From NCBI RefSeq assembly GCF_003350205.1, contig NZ_QLLC01000007.1:1-64000 (forward strand): a DNA stretch of 64,000 bases, in the 5' to 3' direction. Positions 1 through 10,428 of this stretch are shown here, in pieces; the stretch's first letter is position 1, and the number at the start of each line of letters is the position of its first letter. Source of the DNA: Brevundimonas bullata. Its GTDB lineage: Bacteria; Pseudomonadota; Alphaproteobacteria; Caulobacterales; Caulobacteraceae. Under the pieces are notes generated by a model. That model had not been told where the DNA came from, made no database searches, and saw only the letters and a program-made list of their open reading frames with translations. Position numbers and translations under genes: made by a program.

Positions 1-58
1 GTAACTAACCCAAGGACTCTGGTCGCCGCTGGATGAAAACTCAGAGGCACGTCAGTGG

Positions 59-577
59 ATGGCCGACATTGTGGTGTCAGGCATAAATTCCGAACTCATC
101 GTTCAGTGCGTCACGGCCCTTGGAGGCCTTGCCCTTGCTCTATGGACTTACAGTAAAACAAAAAAGTCCGAAGCGATGGCGCGCCATTTCCCAGAAAAAG
201 CAAAAATATATGAAGGCCTTCTCGATCAGTTGAAACGCCTTCAAATCGCCGGCAAGCCCGAAATTGGTGGTCTTGCAATTGATGAGAATGAGATGGCGAA
301 AACAATGCTCGACATCAAATTCAAAGCGATAATTTGGGGCGATCAAGGGCTTCTAGATGCACTTGCAGAGATAGAAAATGTCTCTGAGGACGACGATCTA
401 GTGACGATGTTCGATCGCTGGGCGCGCCTATACGAACAGATGCGAAGAGAACTTGGTCACAAAGACCGGAATGGGTTTGGCTGGGACCTGATAGCACTCA
501 ACATACTTCGAGAAGAACGCGACCAATTCTACATGATGAAAAAGGTCGCGCTCTCCAGGCGGACGACTTCAGCCTAA
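59..577 (+). CDS. hypothetical protein with one N-terminal membrane segment
   Basis: 172 residues; I do not recognise the family. Residues about 13-31 form one hydrophobic segment that is probably a membrane anchor, followed by basic residues and then a soluble, charged, mostly helical-looking region of about 140 residues. A GAGG sequence lies 11 bases before the ATG. The gene converges on lpdA with only one base between the two stops. Its codons are clearly more A/T-rich than its neighbours (runs of AAA, AAT and ATA in the first half), which fits horizontally acquired DNA. Whether the stop of an upstream gene lies before position 1 cannot be seen. It could be an accessory membrane protein of a mobile region, but no function can be assigned. 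Confidence 0.75.
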   Translation: MADIVVSGINSELIVQCVTALGGLALALWTYSKTKKSEAMARHFPEKAKIYEGLLDQLKRLQIAGKPEIGGLAIDENEMAKTMLDIKFKAIIWGDQGLLDALAEIENVSEDDDLVTMFDRWARLYEQMRRELGHKDRNGFGWDLIALNILREERDQFYMMKKVALSRRTTSA

Positions 578-578
578 A

Positions 579-1985
579 TTATATGTGGATCACGCGTCCG
601 TAGGCGTCCAGAGCCGCCTCATGCATGGCTTCAGACATGGTCGGGTGCGGATAGACGATGCCGTGGATGTCTTCTTCCGTCGCTTCCATGGTGATGGCGG
701 TGACGTAGCCCTGGATCATCTCGGTCACTTCGTGGCCGATCATGTGAGCGCCTATCAGGGCGCCGGTCTGGGCGTCGAAGATGACCTTGACGAAGCCGTC
801 GACCTCGCCCGCCGCCACGGCCTTGCCGTTCACGCGGAACGGGAAGCGGCCGATCTTGACCTCGCGCTTTTCGGCGCGTGCGCCCTGCTCGGTGATGCCG
901 ACCGAGGCGACCTGCGGCTGGGCGTAGGTGCAGCCGGCGATGGGCGAATGGACGTTCGGCGTCTTGTAGGTGGCGATATGCTCGGCGGCGTGGATGCCTT
1001 CGTGCGACGCCTTGTGCGCCAGCCAGGGCGCGCCGGCGCAGTCGCCGATGGCGTAGAGGCCCTTGACGTTGGTCTGGCAGTGGCTGTCGGTCTTGATGTG
1101 GCCGCGGTCCAGTTCGACGCCCAGCGCCTCCAGGCCGATGCCGTCGGTGTTGGCGGTGATGCCGACGGCCGAGATGCAGACCTCGGCTTCCAGCGTCTCG
1201 GCCTTGCCGTTCACTTCAACAGCGACCTTCACGCCCTTGGAAGCCTTGGATACCTTCGTGACCTTGGCGCCGATCTTGAACTTGATCCCGCGCTTCTCGA
1301 ACGACTTCTGCGCGGCCTTGGAGACCTCTTCGTCCTCGACCGGCATGATGCGGTCGACGGCTTCGACGACCGTCACCTCGGCGCCGAGGGCGCGATAGAA
1401 GCTGGCGAACTCGATGCCGATGGCACCCGAGCCGATGACGACGAAGGTCTTGGGCAACTTCTTGGGAGCCAGGGCGTCGCGGTAAGCCCAGATCTTGTCG
1501 CCGTCCGCTTCCAGCCCGATCTGCGGCAGGGCGCGGGCGCGGGCACCGACGGCCAGCATGACGGTCTTGGCTTCGATGGCGCGCGTGCCGCCGGCCTTCA
1601 AAGCGACGACGACCTTGGGCGCAGCGGCGCCCTTTTCGAGCGTGGCAGACCCTTCGATCACCTCGATCTTGTTCTTCTTCATCAGATAGGCGACGCCCTT
1701 GTTCATCGTCGCCGCGACCCCGCGCGAGCGCTGGATGATGGCGTCGAAGTCGAAGGACGCGCCCGAAGCGGACAGGCCGTATTCTTTGAGGTGCGACAGG
1801 CTCTCGAACTTCTCCCCCGACTTCAGCAGGGCCTTGGTGGGGATACAGCCCCAGTTCAGGCAGATGCCGCCCAGGCTCTCGCGCTCGACGATGGCGACCT
1901 TCAGGCCCAGTTGGCTGGCGCGGATCGCCGCGACGTAACCGCCGGGGCCCGAACCGATGACGACGAGATCGAATTCAGCAGCCAT
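579..1985 (-). CDS. lpdA: dihydrolipoamide dehydrogenase (E3)
   Basis: 468 residues, the full family length. This FAD flavoenzyme reoxidises the dihydrolipoyl arms of 2-oxo acid dehydrogenase complexes and passes the electrons to NAD+. Visible features are the N-terminal FAD fold GSGPGG (residues 11-16), the redox-active disulfide GGICLNWGC (C42 and C47), a second nucleotide-binding motif IGSGAIG for NAD near the middle, and the C-terminal YPHPTMSEA segment with the catalytic His. It follows pdhC and a glutathione peroxidase gene on the same strand, so it is probably the E3 of the pyruvate dehydrogenase complex encoded here, although E3 is normally shared with 2-oxoglutarate dehydrogenase. 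lipA, which makes its lipoyl cofactor, is about 9 kb away. Confidence 0.97.
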   Translation of the reverse strand: MAAEFDLVVIGSGPGGYVAAIRASQLGLKVAIVERESLGGICLNWGCIPTKALLKSGEKFESLSHLKEYGLSASGASFDFDAIIQRSRGVAATMNKGVAYLMKKNKIEVIEGSATLEKGAAAPKVVVALKAGGTRAIEAKTVMLAVGARARALPQIGLEADGDKIWAYRDALAPKKLPKTFVVIGSGAIGIEFASFYRALGAEVTVVEAVDRIMPVEDEEVSKAAQKSFEKRGIKFKIGAKVTKVSKASKGVKVAVEVNGKAETLEAEVCISAVGITANTDGIGLEALGVELDRGHIKTDSHCQTNVKGLYAIGDCAGAPWLAHKASHEGIHAAEHIATYKTPNVHSPIAGCTYAQPQVASVGITEQGARAEKREVKIGRFPFRVNGKAVAAGEVDGFVKVIFDAQTGALIGAHMIGHEVTEMIQGYVTAITMEATEEDIHGIVYPHPTMSEAMHEAALDAYGRVIHI

Positions 1986-1987
1986 GG

Positions 1988-2467
<480 letters not shown>

Positions 2468-2480
2468 GACTTCCGCTCCA

Positions 2481-3770
2481 CTAGGCCAGCATCGCCACGG
2501 GGTCTTCGATCAGCGGTTTGAACGCTTGCAGGAAGCGAGCGCCCGTCGCGCCGTCGACCACGCGGTGATCGCAGGTCAGGGTCACGGTCATGACGGTGGC
2601 CACGGCCAGTTGCCCGTCCTTGACGACCGGACGTTGCTCACCGGCGCCCACGCTCATGATGCAGCCCTGCGGCTCATTGATGATCGAGGTGAACTGCTTG
2701 ATGCCGAACATGCCCAGGTTGGACACCGAGAAGGTGCCGCCCTGGAACTCTTCCGGCTTCAGCTTGCGTTCGCGGGCGCGCTTGGCCAGGTCCTTGGACT
2801 CGGTCGCGATCTGCGCCAGGCCCTTGGTCTCGGCCTTCTTGATGATCGGGGTGATCAGGCCGCCGTCAATCGCCACCGCCATCGAGACATCGGCGTTGTG
2901 GTGCATGGCGATGCCTTCCGGCGTGTAGGAGGCGTTCGCCTCCGGCACCATCTTCAGCGCCAGGGCGGCGGCCTTGATGACGAAGTCGTTGACCGAAACC
3001 TTGATGCCCTGCGGCTCCAGCATCTTGTTCACTTTCGCGCGGACGGCCATTAGCTGGTCGATCTCGACATCGATGAAGAGCGGGAAGTGCGGGACGTTCT
3101 GGATGCTGTCGACCATGCGACGCGCCACGGCCTTCTTCATCCCGTCCAGCGGGATCAGGTCGTAGCTGCCGTCCGGGATGCCCATCTGGGCCAGCGACGG
3201 GGCCTGACGCGGGGCGATGCCCGAGATCGCAGCGGCGGGCGCCGTCGAGGCTGCGGGTTGAACAGCCCCCTTCGGAGCCGCTTCAACGTCGCGCCTGACG
3301 ATGCGGCCGTGCGGCCCGGTGCCCTTGATCGACTTCAGATCGACGCCGTTCTGGGCGGCGATGCGACGCGCCAGGGGCGACGAGAAGATGCGCTCGCCGC
3401 TGTCCGACTTCGGCGCAGCCGAGGCCGGAGTGGCAGGCGCTGCAGCCTTGGGCGCCTCAGCCTTGGCCGGTGCGGCTTCGGCCTTGGGGGCTTCTTCCGT
3501 CTTGGCCGTAGGCGCGGGAGCGGCAGCGCCGCCCTCGTCCTTCAGACGAGCGATCGGGGTGTTGACCTTCACGCCTTCCGTGCCTTCGGCGACCAGGATG
3601 TCGGTGACTTCGCCTTCATCGACGGCCTCGACTTCCATCGTGGCCTTGTCGGTCTCGATCTCGGCGATGACGTCGCCGGCGGAGACGATGTCCCCGACCT
3701 TGACGTGCCACTTGGCCAGGACGCCCTCTTCCATCGTGGGCGACAGGGCGGGCATCAGGATGTCGGTCAT
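2481..3770 (-). CDS. pdhC: pyruvate dehydrogenase E2, dihydrolipoamide acetyltransferase
   Basis: 429 residues. The E2 core transfers the acetyl group from lipoyl-lysine to CoA. Domain order: one lipoyl domain (residues about 1-78) with the lipoylated lysine in ETDKATM (K42); an Ala/Pro/Lys-rich flexible linker; a peripheral subunit-binding domain beginning [10 protein letters not shown]; and the catalytic domain with the active-site DHRVVDGA near the C-terminus. The start codon overlaps the end of pdhB by four bases, indicating translational coupling. Its lipoyl domain is almost identical to that of pdhB, giving a direct repeat of roughly 230 bp. The presence of pdhA and pdhB immediately upstream identifies this as the pyruvate enzyme rather than the 2-oxoglutarate E2. 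Confidence 0.97.
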   Translation of the reverse strand: MTDILMPALSPTMEEGVLAKWHVKVGDIVSAGDVIAEIETDKATMEVEAVDEGEVTDILVAEGTEGVKVNTPIARLKDEGGAAAPAPTAKTEEAPKAEAAPAKAEAPKAAAPATPASAAPKSDSGERIFSSPLARRIAAQNGVDLKSIKGTGPHGRIVRRDVEAAPKGAVQPAASTAPAAAISGIAPRQAPSLAQMGIPDGSYDLIPLDGMKKAVARRMVDSIQNVPHFPLFIDVEIDQLMAVRAKVNKMLEPQGIKVSVNDFVIKAAALALKMVPEANASYTPEGIAMHHNADVSMAVAIDGGLITPIIKKAETKGLAQIATESKDLAKRARERKLKPEEFQGGTFSVSNLGMFGIKQFTSIINEPQGCIMSVGAGEQRPVVKDGQLAVATVMTVTLTCDHRVVDGATGARFLQAFKPLIEDPVAMLA

Positions 3771-5122
3771 GCCATCACCTGCTTCACAGCCGCGATGATC
3801 TTGTCCACGCCCGGAAGCGACAGGACTTCCAGGTTGGCGGCGTAGGGCAGCGGCACGTCTTCCTGGTGCACGCGCAGCGGCGGGGCGTCCAGATAGTCGA
3901 AGGCGTGTTCGATCACGCGGGCCACGACCTCGGCGCCGACGCCCATCGGGCCCCAGCCTTCTTCGGCCGAGACCAGGCGGCTGGTTTTCTTGACGCTTTC
4001 GACGATGGTCTCGTGGTCGAGCGGACGTAGGGTGCGCAGGTCGATGACCTCGGCCTCGATGCCTTCCTCGGCCAGCTTCTCAGCGGCCTGGAGGGCGAAG
4101 CCGACCATGCGAGCGTGAGCCGTGATGGTGACGTCCTTGCCTTCGCGGCGGATCTTGGCCTTGCCGATCGGCAGGACGTAGTCATCGCCTTCCGGCACGT
4201 CGAACTCGGTGCCGTAGAGCATTTCGTGTTCGAGGAAGACGACCGGGTTCGGGTCGCGGATGGCGGCTTTCAGCAGGCCCTTGGCGTCAGCGGCGTCGTA
4301 GGGCGCGATGACCTTCAGGCCCGGAATCTGGGCGTACCAGGCCGAATAGTCCTGGCTGTGCTGGGCGCCGACGCGGCTGGCCGCGCCGTTGGGACCACGG
4401 AAGACGATGTCGGCGCGGATCTGACCGCCCGACATATAGAGGGTCTTGGCCGCCGAGTTGATGATGTGGTCGATCGCCTGCATGGCGAAGTTGAACGTCA
4501 TGAACTCGACGATGGGCTTCAGGCCCGCCATGGCGGCGCCGACGCCAAGACCGGCGAAGCCGTGCTCGGTGATCGGGGTGTCGATGACGCGACGCTCGCC
4601 GAACTCCTGCAGCAGGTCGCGGCTGACCTTGTAGGCGCCCTGGTACTGGGCGACTTCCTCGCCGATCAGGAAGACGCGGTCATCACGGCGCATTTCCTCG
4701 GCCATGGCGTCGCGCAGGGCGTCGCGCACGGTCGTCTTGACCAGCTTGGCGTCAGCCGGGATTTCCGGGTCGCGCAGTTCGACCTTGGGCGCAGCCGGAG
4801 CGGCGGCGGCGGCGGGAGCCGCCTCGGCCTTGGCGGTTTCAGCCTTAAGCGCTTCGGTCTTGGACGCGGGCGCAGGGGCGCTGTCTTCACCGGCCAGACG
4901 CGCGATGGGCGTGTTGACCTTCACGTTCTCGGAGCCTTCCGGCACCAGGATTTCCAGCACTTCGCCTTCATCGACGGCTTCGACTTCCATCGTCGCCTTG
5001 TCGGTTTCGATCTCGGCGATCACCTGGCCGGCCGACACGGTGTCGCCCGCCTTGATGTGCCACTTGGTCAGCGTGCCCTCTTCCATCGTGGGGGACAGCG
5101 CCGGCATCAGAATGTCGGTCAC
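3767..5122 (-). CDS. pdhB: pyruvate dehydrogenase E1 beta subunit with N-terminal lipoyl domain
   Basis: 451 residues, longer than a bare E1-beta (about 330) because of an added N-terminal lipoyl domain (residues about 1-78, lipoyl lysine K42 in ETDKATM) and an Ala-rich linker. The remainder is a transketolase pyrimidine-binding and C-terminal domain pair, with recognisable stretches [27 protein letters not shown] and [10 protein letters not shown] lipoyl domain on E1-beta is a known feature of alphaproteobacterial PDH complexes. The gene lies three bases after pdhA and overlaps pdhC by four. With PdhA it performs the thiamine-diphosphate-dependent decarboxylation of pyruvate and the reductive acetylation of lipoyl groups. 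Confidence 0.97.
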   Translation of the reverse strand: MTDILMPALSPTMEEGTLTKWHIKAGDTVSAGQVIAEIETDKATMEVEAVDEGEVLEILVPEGSENVKVNTPIARLAGEDSAPAPASKTEALKAETAKAEAAPAAAAAPAAPKVELRDPEIPADAKLVKTTVRDALRDAMAEEMRRDDRVFLIGEEVAQYQGAYKVSRDLLQEFGERRVIDTPITEHGFAGLGVGAAMAGLKPIVEFMTFNFAMQAIDHIINSAAKTLYMSGGQIRADIVFRGPNGAASRVGAQHSQDYSAWYAQIPGLKVIAPYDAADAKGLLKAAIRDPNPVVFLEHEMLYGTEFDVPEGDDYVLPIGKAKIRREGKDVTITAHARMVGFALQAAEKLAEEGIEAEVIDLRTLRPLDHETIVESVKKTSRLVSAEEGWGPMGVGAEVVARVIEHAFDYLDAPPLRVHQEDVPLPYAANLEVLSLPGVDKIIAAVKQVMA

Positions 5123-5125
5123 GGT

Positions 5126-6157
5126 TCAGGCCTCCACGTAGACGTCAGTATAGAGCTCGGACGGGTCCGGCTCAGGGCTTTCGTGTGCGAACTGCACGGC
5201 TTCGGCGACGATGGCTTTCACCTCGTTGTCGATGGCCTTCAGTTCTTCCTCGGTCGCCTTGGCGGCGGCGAGCAGCATTTTCAGATGGTCGATGGGGTCG
5301 CGGGTCTTCTTGACCTCGTCGACCTCTTCCTTGGTGCGGTACTTGGCCGGGTCCGACATGGAGTGGCCGCGATAGCGGTAGGTCTTCACCTCAAGGATAT
5401 AGGGACCTTCACCGGCGCGGGCGCGGGCCACGGCGCGGGCGGTGGCGTCACGGACGGCCAAAACGTCCATGCCGTCGACCTGCTCGCCCGGAATGCCGAA
5501 GCTGGCGCCGCGCATGTAGAGCTCGGTCGTGGACGACGAGCGTTCAATGCTCGTGCCCATGGCGTACTGGTTGTTCTCGATGATGTAGATGGCCGGCAGC
5601 TTCCACAGCTGGGCCATGTTGAAGCTCTCGTACACCTGACCCTGGTTCGAGGCGCCGTCGCCGAAATAGACGAACGAGACGCTGTCGTCACCACGGTACT
5701 TGCCCGCGAAGGCCAGGCCGGTGCCCAGCGCCACCTGGGCGCCGACGATGCCGTGACCGCCGTAGAAGCCGGTCGCGGTGTCGAACATGTGCATCGAACC
5801 GCCCTTGCCCTTGGACGAGCCGCCGATACGGCCGGTCAGCTCGGCCATGACAGCGTTGGGGTCCATGCCCGCGGCCAGCATGTGGCCGTGGTCGCGGTAG
5901 CCGGTGATGATCTTGTCGTGGCCCTGCTTGACGCTCTCCTGAACGCCCACCGCCACGGCCTCCTGGCCGATGTAGAGGTGGCAGAAGCCGCCGATCAGGC
6001 CCATGCCGTAAAGCTGGCCCGCGCGCTCCTCGAAGCGGCGGATGAGGACCATCTCGCGGTAGAAGCGCAGCAGGTCTTCTTTCGAAGCCTGGGGCGTGTT
6101 CGGAATCTTGGTGTCGTCCGCGCTGGACGAGGATTTATGAGCGGCGGCTTTCGCCAT
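5126..6157 (-). CDS. pdhA: pyruvate dehydrogenase E1 alpha subunit
   Basis: 343 residues, standard for the alpha2beta2-type E1. It binds thiamine diphosphate: the GDG motif begins GDGASNQGQVYESF and ends with ENNQYAMG (residues about 165-200). Further family signatures are GGFCHLYIGQEAVAVG near the N-terminus and TYRYRGHSMSDPAKYR, the phosphorylation-loop region of the family. The first about 25 residues are a charged Ala/Lys/Ser extension. It is the first gene of pdhA-pdhB-pdhC-gpx-lpdA on the minus strand. A 114-bp gap upstream, before ftsB, contains a plausible housekeeping promoter. Confidence 0.97.
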   Translation of the reverse strand: MAKAAAHKSSSSADDTKIPNTPQASKEDLLRFYREMVLIRRFEERAGQLYGMGLIGGFCHLYIGQEAVAVGVQESVKQGHDKIITGYRDHGHMLAAGMDPNAVMAELTGRIGGSSKGKGGSMHMFDTATGFYGGHGIVGAQVALGTGLAFAGKYRGDDSVSFVYFGDGASNQGQVYESFNMAQLWKLPAIYIIENNQYAMGTSIERSSSTTELYMRGASFGIPGEQVDGMDVLAVRDATARAVARARAGEGPYILEVKTYRYRGHSMSDPAKYRTKEEVDEVKKTRDPIDHLKMLLAAAKATEEELKAIDNEVKAIVAEAVQFAHESPEPDPSELYTDVYVEA

Positions 6158-6213
6158 CCGGCATCTCCCGGCTGCGCCCCCAGTTTCAGGGACTCTTATC
6201 GTTACGGAAAGGG

Positions 6214-6243
6214 GCTTTAGCAGCCTTCGTTCCCGAAACGCAA
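6214..6243 (-). promoter_or_regulatory. candidate housekeeping promoter for pdhA operon
   Basis: On the minus strand the sequence TTGCGTT (6243-6237) is followed, 15 bases later, by GCTAAAGC (6221-6214). This resembles the Caulobacter housekeeping promoter pattern TTGACGS-N10-14-GCTANAWC, with one base too many in the spacer and one mismatch in each box. It lies about 57 bases before the pdhA ATG. Found by eye only. Confidence 0.35.
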
Positions 6244-6271
6244 AGCGCGCCGGCCTGGCTGTAACAATAGT

Positions 6272-6604
6272 TCAGGAGGTCTGGATCGCGTCAGGATTGT
6301 GCGCGACCGGGGCGCTCAGGCGAACCACGTAGTCGCGCGGATCGGCAAAGCCGAGCACCGCCCTCGCCCGCTCTTCCAGCAGATCCTTGGACAGGCTCTC
6401 GGTCCGCAGGTAGCGCACGCGCACTTCCAGATCGCGGCGTTGCTCCGTCAGGTGGGCCAGTTGAGCCTCGCGTTTGGCGAGAAGCGCGTCCCGCTCGCCG
6501 CCGCTCAACAGGCCGCGCTGCCCCGTCAGGGCCTGGACCCCCAGGTAAAGGATCAGGAACAGCAGGAAGGCGGACGGAAGGTAGGGCTTCATCTGCTCGG
6601 GCAC
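6272..6604 (-). CDS. ftsB: septum formation initiator family protein (FtsB/DivIC-like)
   Basis: 110 residues. A short N-terminal cytoplasmic end, one membrane segment (residues about 11-27, SAFLLFLILYLGVQAL) and then a charged coiled coil (about 36-75, KREAQLAHLTEQRRDLEVRV) match the FtsB/DivIC family, a bitopic divisome protein that forms a complex with FtsL and FtsQ and activates septal peptidoglycan synthesis. The GTG start is preferred over the in-frame ATG four codons later because AAGGAG lies eight bases before it. In many alphaproteobacteria this gene lies between eno and pdhA, as here, which supports the assignment. Sequence identity in this family is low, so the call rests on architecture and context. 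Confidence 0.88.
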   Translation of the reverse strand: MPEQMKPYLPSAFLLFLILYLGVQALTGQRGLLSGGERDALLAKREAQLAHLTEQRRDLEVRVRYLRTESLSKDLLEERARAVLGFADPRDYVVRLSAPVAHNPDAIQTS

Positions 6605-6690
6605 GACGGACGCTCCTTCTGAGCGTGAACACAGTTTCCCGATCCTGACCGAAAATGCCTAACGAACCGTAGCTTGGCCGTAATTGCGAA

Positions 6691-6717
6691 CGCCGCCTCC
6701 GAGGTTCGGAGACGGCG
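6691..6717 (-). terminator. probable terminator downstream of eno
   Basis: An inverted repeat with a 12-base stem (CGCCGCCTCCGA against TCGGAGACGGCG, one G-T pair) and a three-base loop lies about 25 bases past the eno stop. The T-tract is weak (GTTCGCAATT), so termination may be partial. Confidence 0.5.
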
Positions 6718-6741
6718 CTGCGCACATCTTTGTGAGGCGGT

Positions 6742-8034
<1,293 letters not shown>

Positions 8035-8117
8035 TCAGGAGAAGAAGGTGCGACGGCCGGTTTAGACCAGCCGCCGCCGAATCGCCACCGGGCGCCGCGC
8101 CTTCCCTGATTTCGGCG

Positions 8118-8729
8118 TCAGCTGCAGCCTTCAACGTTCTGAATGCTGGGTCCGCCCGCATGGATGAAGGCGACCTTGCCGTCGTCACCGATCTCGAACA
8201 CCAGACCGCGCGCGGTCGGGTCGGTGACATAGGCGCCCTGCAGCTGAGGCTTGCCCGGCCAGAGGGTCACATAGGCCGACGGCGCGCCCTGATACTTGTG
8301 CGGCGTCACGGTGGCGGCAGCGTAGCGGGCCTTCAACTGCTCGCCGTCATCGCCGACGCCGACGCCGTCCTCGGTCTTGATGGTCGAGTCCCTGGTGGCG
8401 GTCAGCCGCGTCAGGACCCCGTTCTCCACCATGACCAGCAGGCCCTCGGGGGCGCGGGGCGGATGGTAGTAGCGACACTCGGAAGGTTCGGCTTCGGCCG
8501 CATTGGCGGGCGGCGGTCCGACCGCAGCGTCCGCCTCGGCCTGGGTCATGCCGATCTTCATCGGGCCATAGCCTAGCGGCGTCAGGACGTTGGCCGAGGC
8601 CGCGTCGGCGGGGGCTACGGGCGTGGCGGCTTCCGGGGCCTTCGCTTCGGGCGTCTTGGCGGTTTCGGGGGCGTTGCAGGCGGCCAGGGCCAGCAGGGCG
8701 ACGGAACAGAGGACGGCGTTACGGATCAT
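8118..8729 (-). CDS. putative lipoprotein of unknown function
   Basis: 203 residues. A lipoprotein signal peptide is clear: MIRNAV, then a hydrophobic run ending LLALAAC, giving a lipidated C18. A low-complexity Ala/Pro/Lys/Glu linker follows (about 20-48), then a folded domain with GYGPMKIGMTQAEADAAVG, a pattern shared with small periplasmic domains in which a conserved GMT.AE/Q stretch precedes a Cys (here SECRYY) and a C-terminal Cys (VEGCS). These two Cys may form a disulfide. I do not recognise a named family. It is 98 bases upstream of eno on the same strand and probably has its own role in the envelope. Confidence 0.82.
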   Translation of the reverse strand: MIRNAVLCSVALLALAACNAPETAKTPEAKAPEAATPVAPADAASANVLTPLGYGPMKIGMTQAEADAAVGPPPANAAEAEPSECRYYHPPRAPEGLLVMVENGVLTRLTATRDSTIKTEDGVGVGDDGEQLKARYAAATVTPHKYQGAPSAYVTLWPGKPQLQGAYVTDPTARGLVFEIGDDGKVAFIHAGGPSIQNVEGCS

Positions 8730-8774
8730 GCGGAGCGCTCCAGAGGTTTAGCTTCACCGCACACAACGCACGAA

Positions 8775-8803
8775 AACGGCGCGCGATATCATCGCGCGCC
8801 GTT
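8775..8803 (-). terminator. terminator downstream of rpmF
   Basis: A perfect 13-base stem (AACGGCGCGCGAT against its complement) with a three-base loop lies 40 bases past the rpmF stop. On the minus strand the stem ends in TTTTCG. It also separates rpmF from the lipoprotein gene. Confidence 0.75.
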
Positions 8804-8842
8804 AAATCTATCGTCCGGCCGAAGCCGAGGCCGTAATGAAGA

Positions 8843-9025
8843 CTAGTCTTCCTTCGGCGTGATGACCTGACGGCCGCGATAGGTGCCGGTCTTCAGGTCG
8901 ATGTGGTGCGGACGCTTCAGCTCGCCCGTGTCCTTGTCTTCGACATAGGAGTTGGCGCCGAGGGCGTCGTGTGCGCGACGCATGTTGCGACGCGAGGGGG
9001 ATACTTTGCGTTTCGGAACGGCCAT
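8843..9025 (-). CDS. rpmF: 50S ribosomal protein L32
   Basis: 60 residues. The start is placed at the ATG giving [20 protein letters not shown], the universal L32 N-terminus; a longer in-frame extension upstream is not part of the family. The rest ([16 protein letters not shown]) is also typical. It lacks the Cys zinc-ribbon seen in some L32 forms, so it is the zinc-independent type. It has its own transcription unit here, bounded by a strong terminator downstream and a promoter-like sequence upstream. Confidence 0.98.
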   Translation of the reverse strand: MAVPKRKVSPSRRNMRRAHDALGANSYVEDKDTGELKRPHHIDLKTGTYRGRQVITPKED

Positions 9026-9114
9026 GTCCGTCTCAATCTCTAAGTCGGTGCGCCGTGAAGACGCGAAAACATACAGTGGCGGCCCCCCGATAAGAGCCGC
9101 CACGCGAGGGCGGG

Positions 9115-9143
9115 CTTATGCATGAAGATGTCGCCGATTTCAA
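9115..9143 (-). promoter_or_regulatory. candidate promoter for rpmF
   Basis: Reading the minus strand, TTGAAA (9143-9138), a 17-base spacer and CATAAG (9120-9115) resemble a sigma-70-type promoter, about 90 bases before the rpmF ATG. Between it and the gene lies a perfect 8-bp inverted repeat (GTGGCGGC at 9076-9083, complement at 9096-9103) that would form a leader hairpin. Confidence 0.3.
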
Positions 9144-9293
9144 GAGCGCCCGACGGATGAGCGCCGCTTGAAGGCGTGGGCCCGATTTCCGTAGCGAATA
9201 CGGCCGTTTCCGCACCGATTATGGGTCATGCGGACCAGTTCAGGTGGCCAAGACCGCAACGCGTCTCGCCCTTCGCTGGCCCAGGTGATTCGC

Positions 9294-10424
9294 TCAGGTC
9301 CTGGTCAGCGCCTCCGCCACGGCTTCGCCGATGGCCAGGGAACTGGTCAGGCCCGGGCTCTCGATGCCGAACAGGGCCATCAGGCCGTCGATGCCGTGAT
9401 GCTCGTGCCCATGCAGTTGGAAGTCCGGCTGCGGCTCCCCCGGCCCGTGCAGCTTGGGCCGGATGCCGGCGTAGTCGGGCGTCAGCCGCTCGACCGTCAC
9501 GCCCGGCCAGAAGCGGCGGATATAGCCCGCGAACCCCTCGGCCTTGGCCGGATCGACGGAATAGTCCTCGGTCTCGACATAGGCCAGGTCGGGGCCAAAC
9601 ACCCCCTGCCCGCCCAGATCCTTGCGGTAGTGGGTGCCCAGCGCCCCCGGAATGGGCGGCGGGTAGATCAGTCGGTTGAACGGCGCCGGGCCTGTCAGGC
9701 GGAAATAGACGCCCTTGCCCAGATGGCGCGCCGGAATGTCGGCGGCGGGATAGCCGTCGATGGCGGCGGCGACGGTCTGTGCCGACAGGCCGGGAGCCGT
9801 GACCAGCAGGCGGGTCGTCAGTACCGCCCCGCCTTCCCCCGAATCTGGGCCGCCCGCCGTGATCCTGAAACCGCCGTCGGACAGAGGTTCGGCGCGCTCG
9901 AACGGCGTGGAGACCACGACCGATCCGCCCGCGTCCTCGATCTCGCCTTGCAGGGCCAGCATATAGCCGTGGCTGTCGAACAGGCCGCTTTCGGGCGACA
10001 GGACGGCGGCGTGGGCGTTCAGTTCCGGTTCCAGCGCCCGCGCCTGGGCGCCGGTCAGATGTTCCAGCCCCTCGACGCCGTTGGTCGTGGCCTGCTGAAA
10101 GATGGCCTCGATGCGCTCGACCTCGGCCTCCTCGGTCGCCACGACCAGCTTGCCGCACTTCCAGTGGTCAATCTTGTGGCTGCTCAGAAAGTCATAGAGG
10201 CCGCGACGCCCCTCGACGCAGAACTTCGCCTTCAGCGAGCCGGTCGGATAGTAAAGCCCGCCGTGGATGACCTCGGAATTGCGCGAGGACACCCCCTGGC
10301 CGATGTGGGGTTCCTTCTCCAGCACCAGAACCGACAGACCGCGTTTCGCCAGCGCCCGCCCGCAGGCCAGCCCCACAGCCCCCGCCCCCACGACCGTCGC
10401 ATCGAAGTCGAAAGGCGCAGTCAT
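9294..10424 (-). CDS. lhgO: FAD-dependent oxidoreductase, L-2-hydroxyglutarate oxidase/dehydrogenase type
   Basis: 376 residues, a DAO-fold flavoprotein. The FAD-binding GAGAVG (residues 13-18) is followed by VLVLEKE and by SSRNSEVIHGGLYYPTGS, which closely matches the L-2-hydroxyglutarate dehydrogenase family (SS.NSGVIH.G.YY). The C-terminal GIESPGLTSSLAIGE is also family-typical. Family members oxidise L-2-hydroxyglutarate to 2-oxoglutarate, a metabolite-repair and catabolic step, passing electrons to oxygen or quinone. It ends four bases from the start of the COQ10-like gene transcribed ahead of it, and lipA precedes both, so the three form a probable operon lipA-coq10-lhgO. Substrate specificity is inferred from family signatures only. 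Confidence 0.85.
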   Translation of the reverse strand: MTAPFDFDATVVGAGAVGLACGRALAKRGLSVLVLEKEPHIGQGVSSRNSEVIHGGLYYPTGSLKAKFCVEGRRGLYDFLSSHKIDHWKCGKLVVATEEAEVERIEAIFQQATTNGVEGLEHLTGAQARALEPELNAHAAVLSPESGLFDSHGYMLALQGEIEDAGGSVVVSTPFERAEPLSDGGFRITAGGPDSGEGGAVLTTRLLVTAPGLSAQTVAAAIDGYPAADIPARHLGKGVYFRLTGPAPFNRLIYPPPIPGALGTHYRKDLGGQGVFGPDLAYVETEDYSVDPAKAEGFAGYIRRFWPGVTVERLTPDYAGIRPKLHGPGEPQPDFQLHGHEHHGIDGLMALFGIESPGLTSSLAIGEAVAEALTRT

Positions 10425-10428
10425 GGGC

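Noticed and set aside
4115-6220. A 701-residue open frame on the plus strand opposite pdhB and pdhA
   Set aside because: It is antisense to clearly conserved genes, with His/Asp/Gly/Leu-rich composition typical of the reverse complement of GC-rich codons, and no recognisable domain.
9076-9103. Hairpin before rpmF as a riboswitch
   Set aside because: An 8-bp stem alone matches no riboswitch class; noted only as part of the leader.
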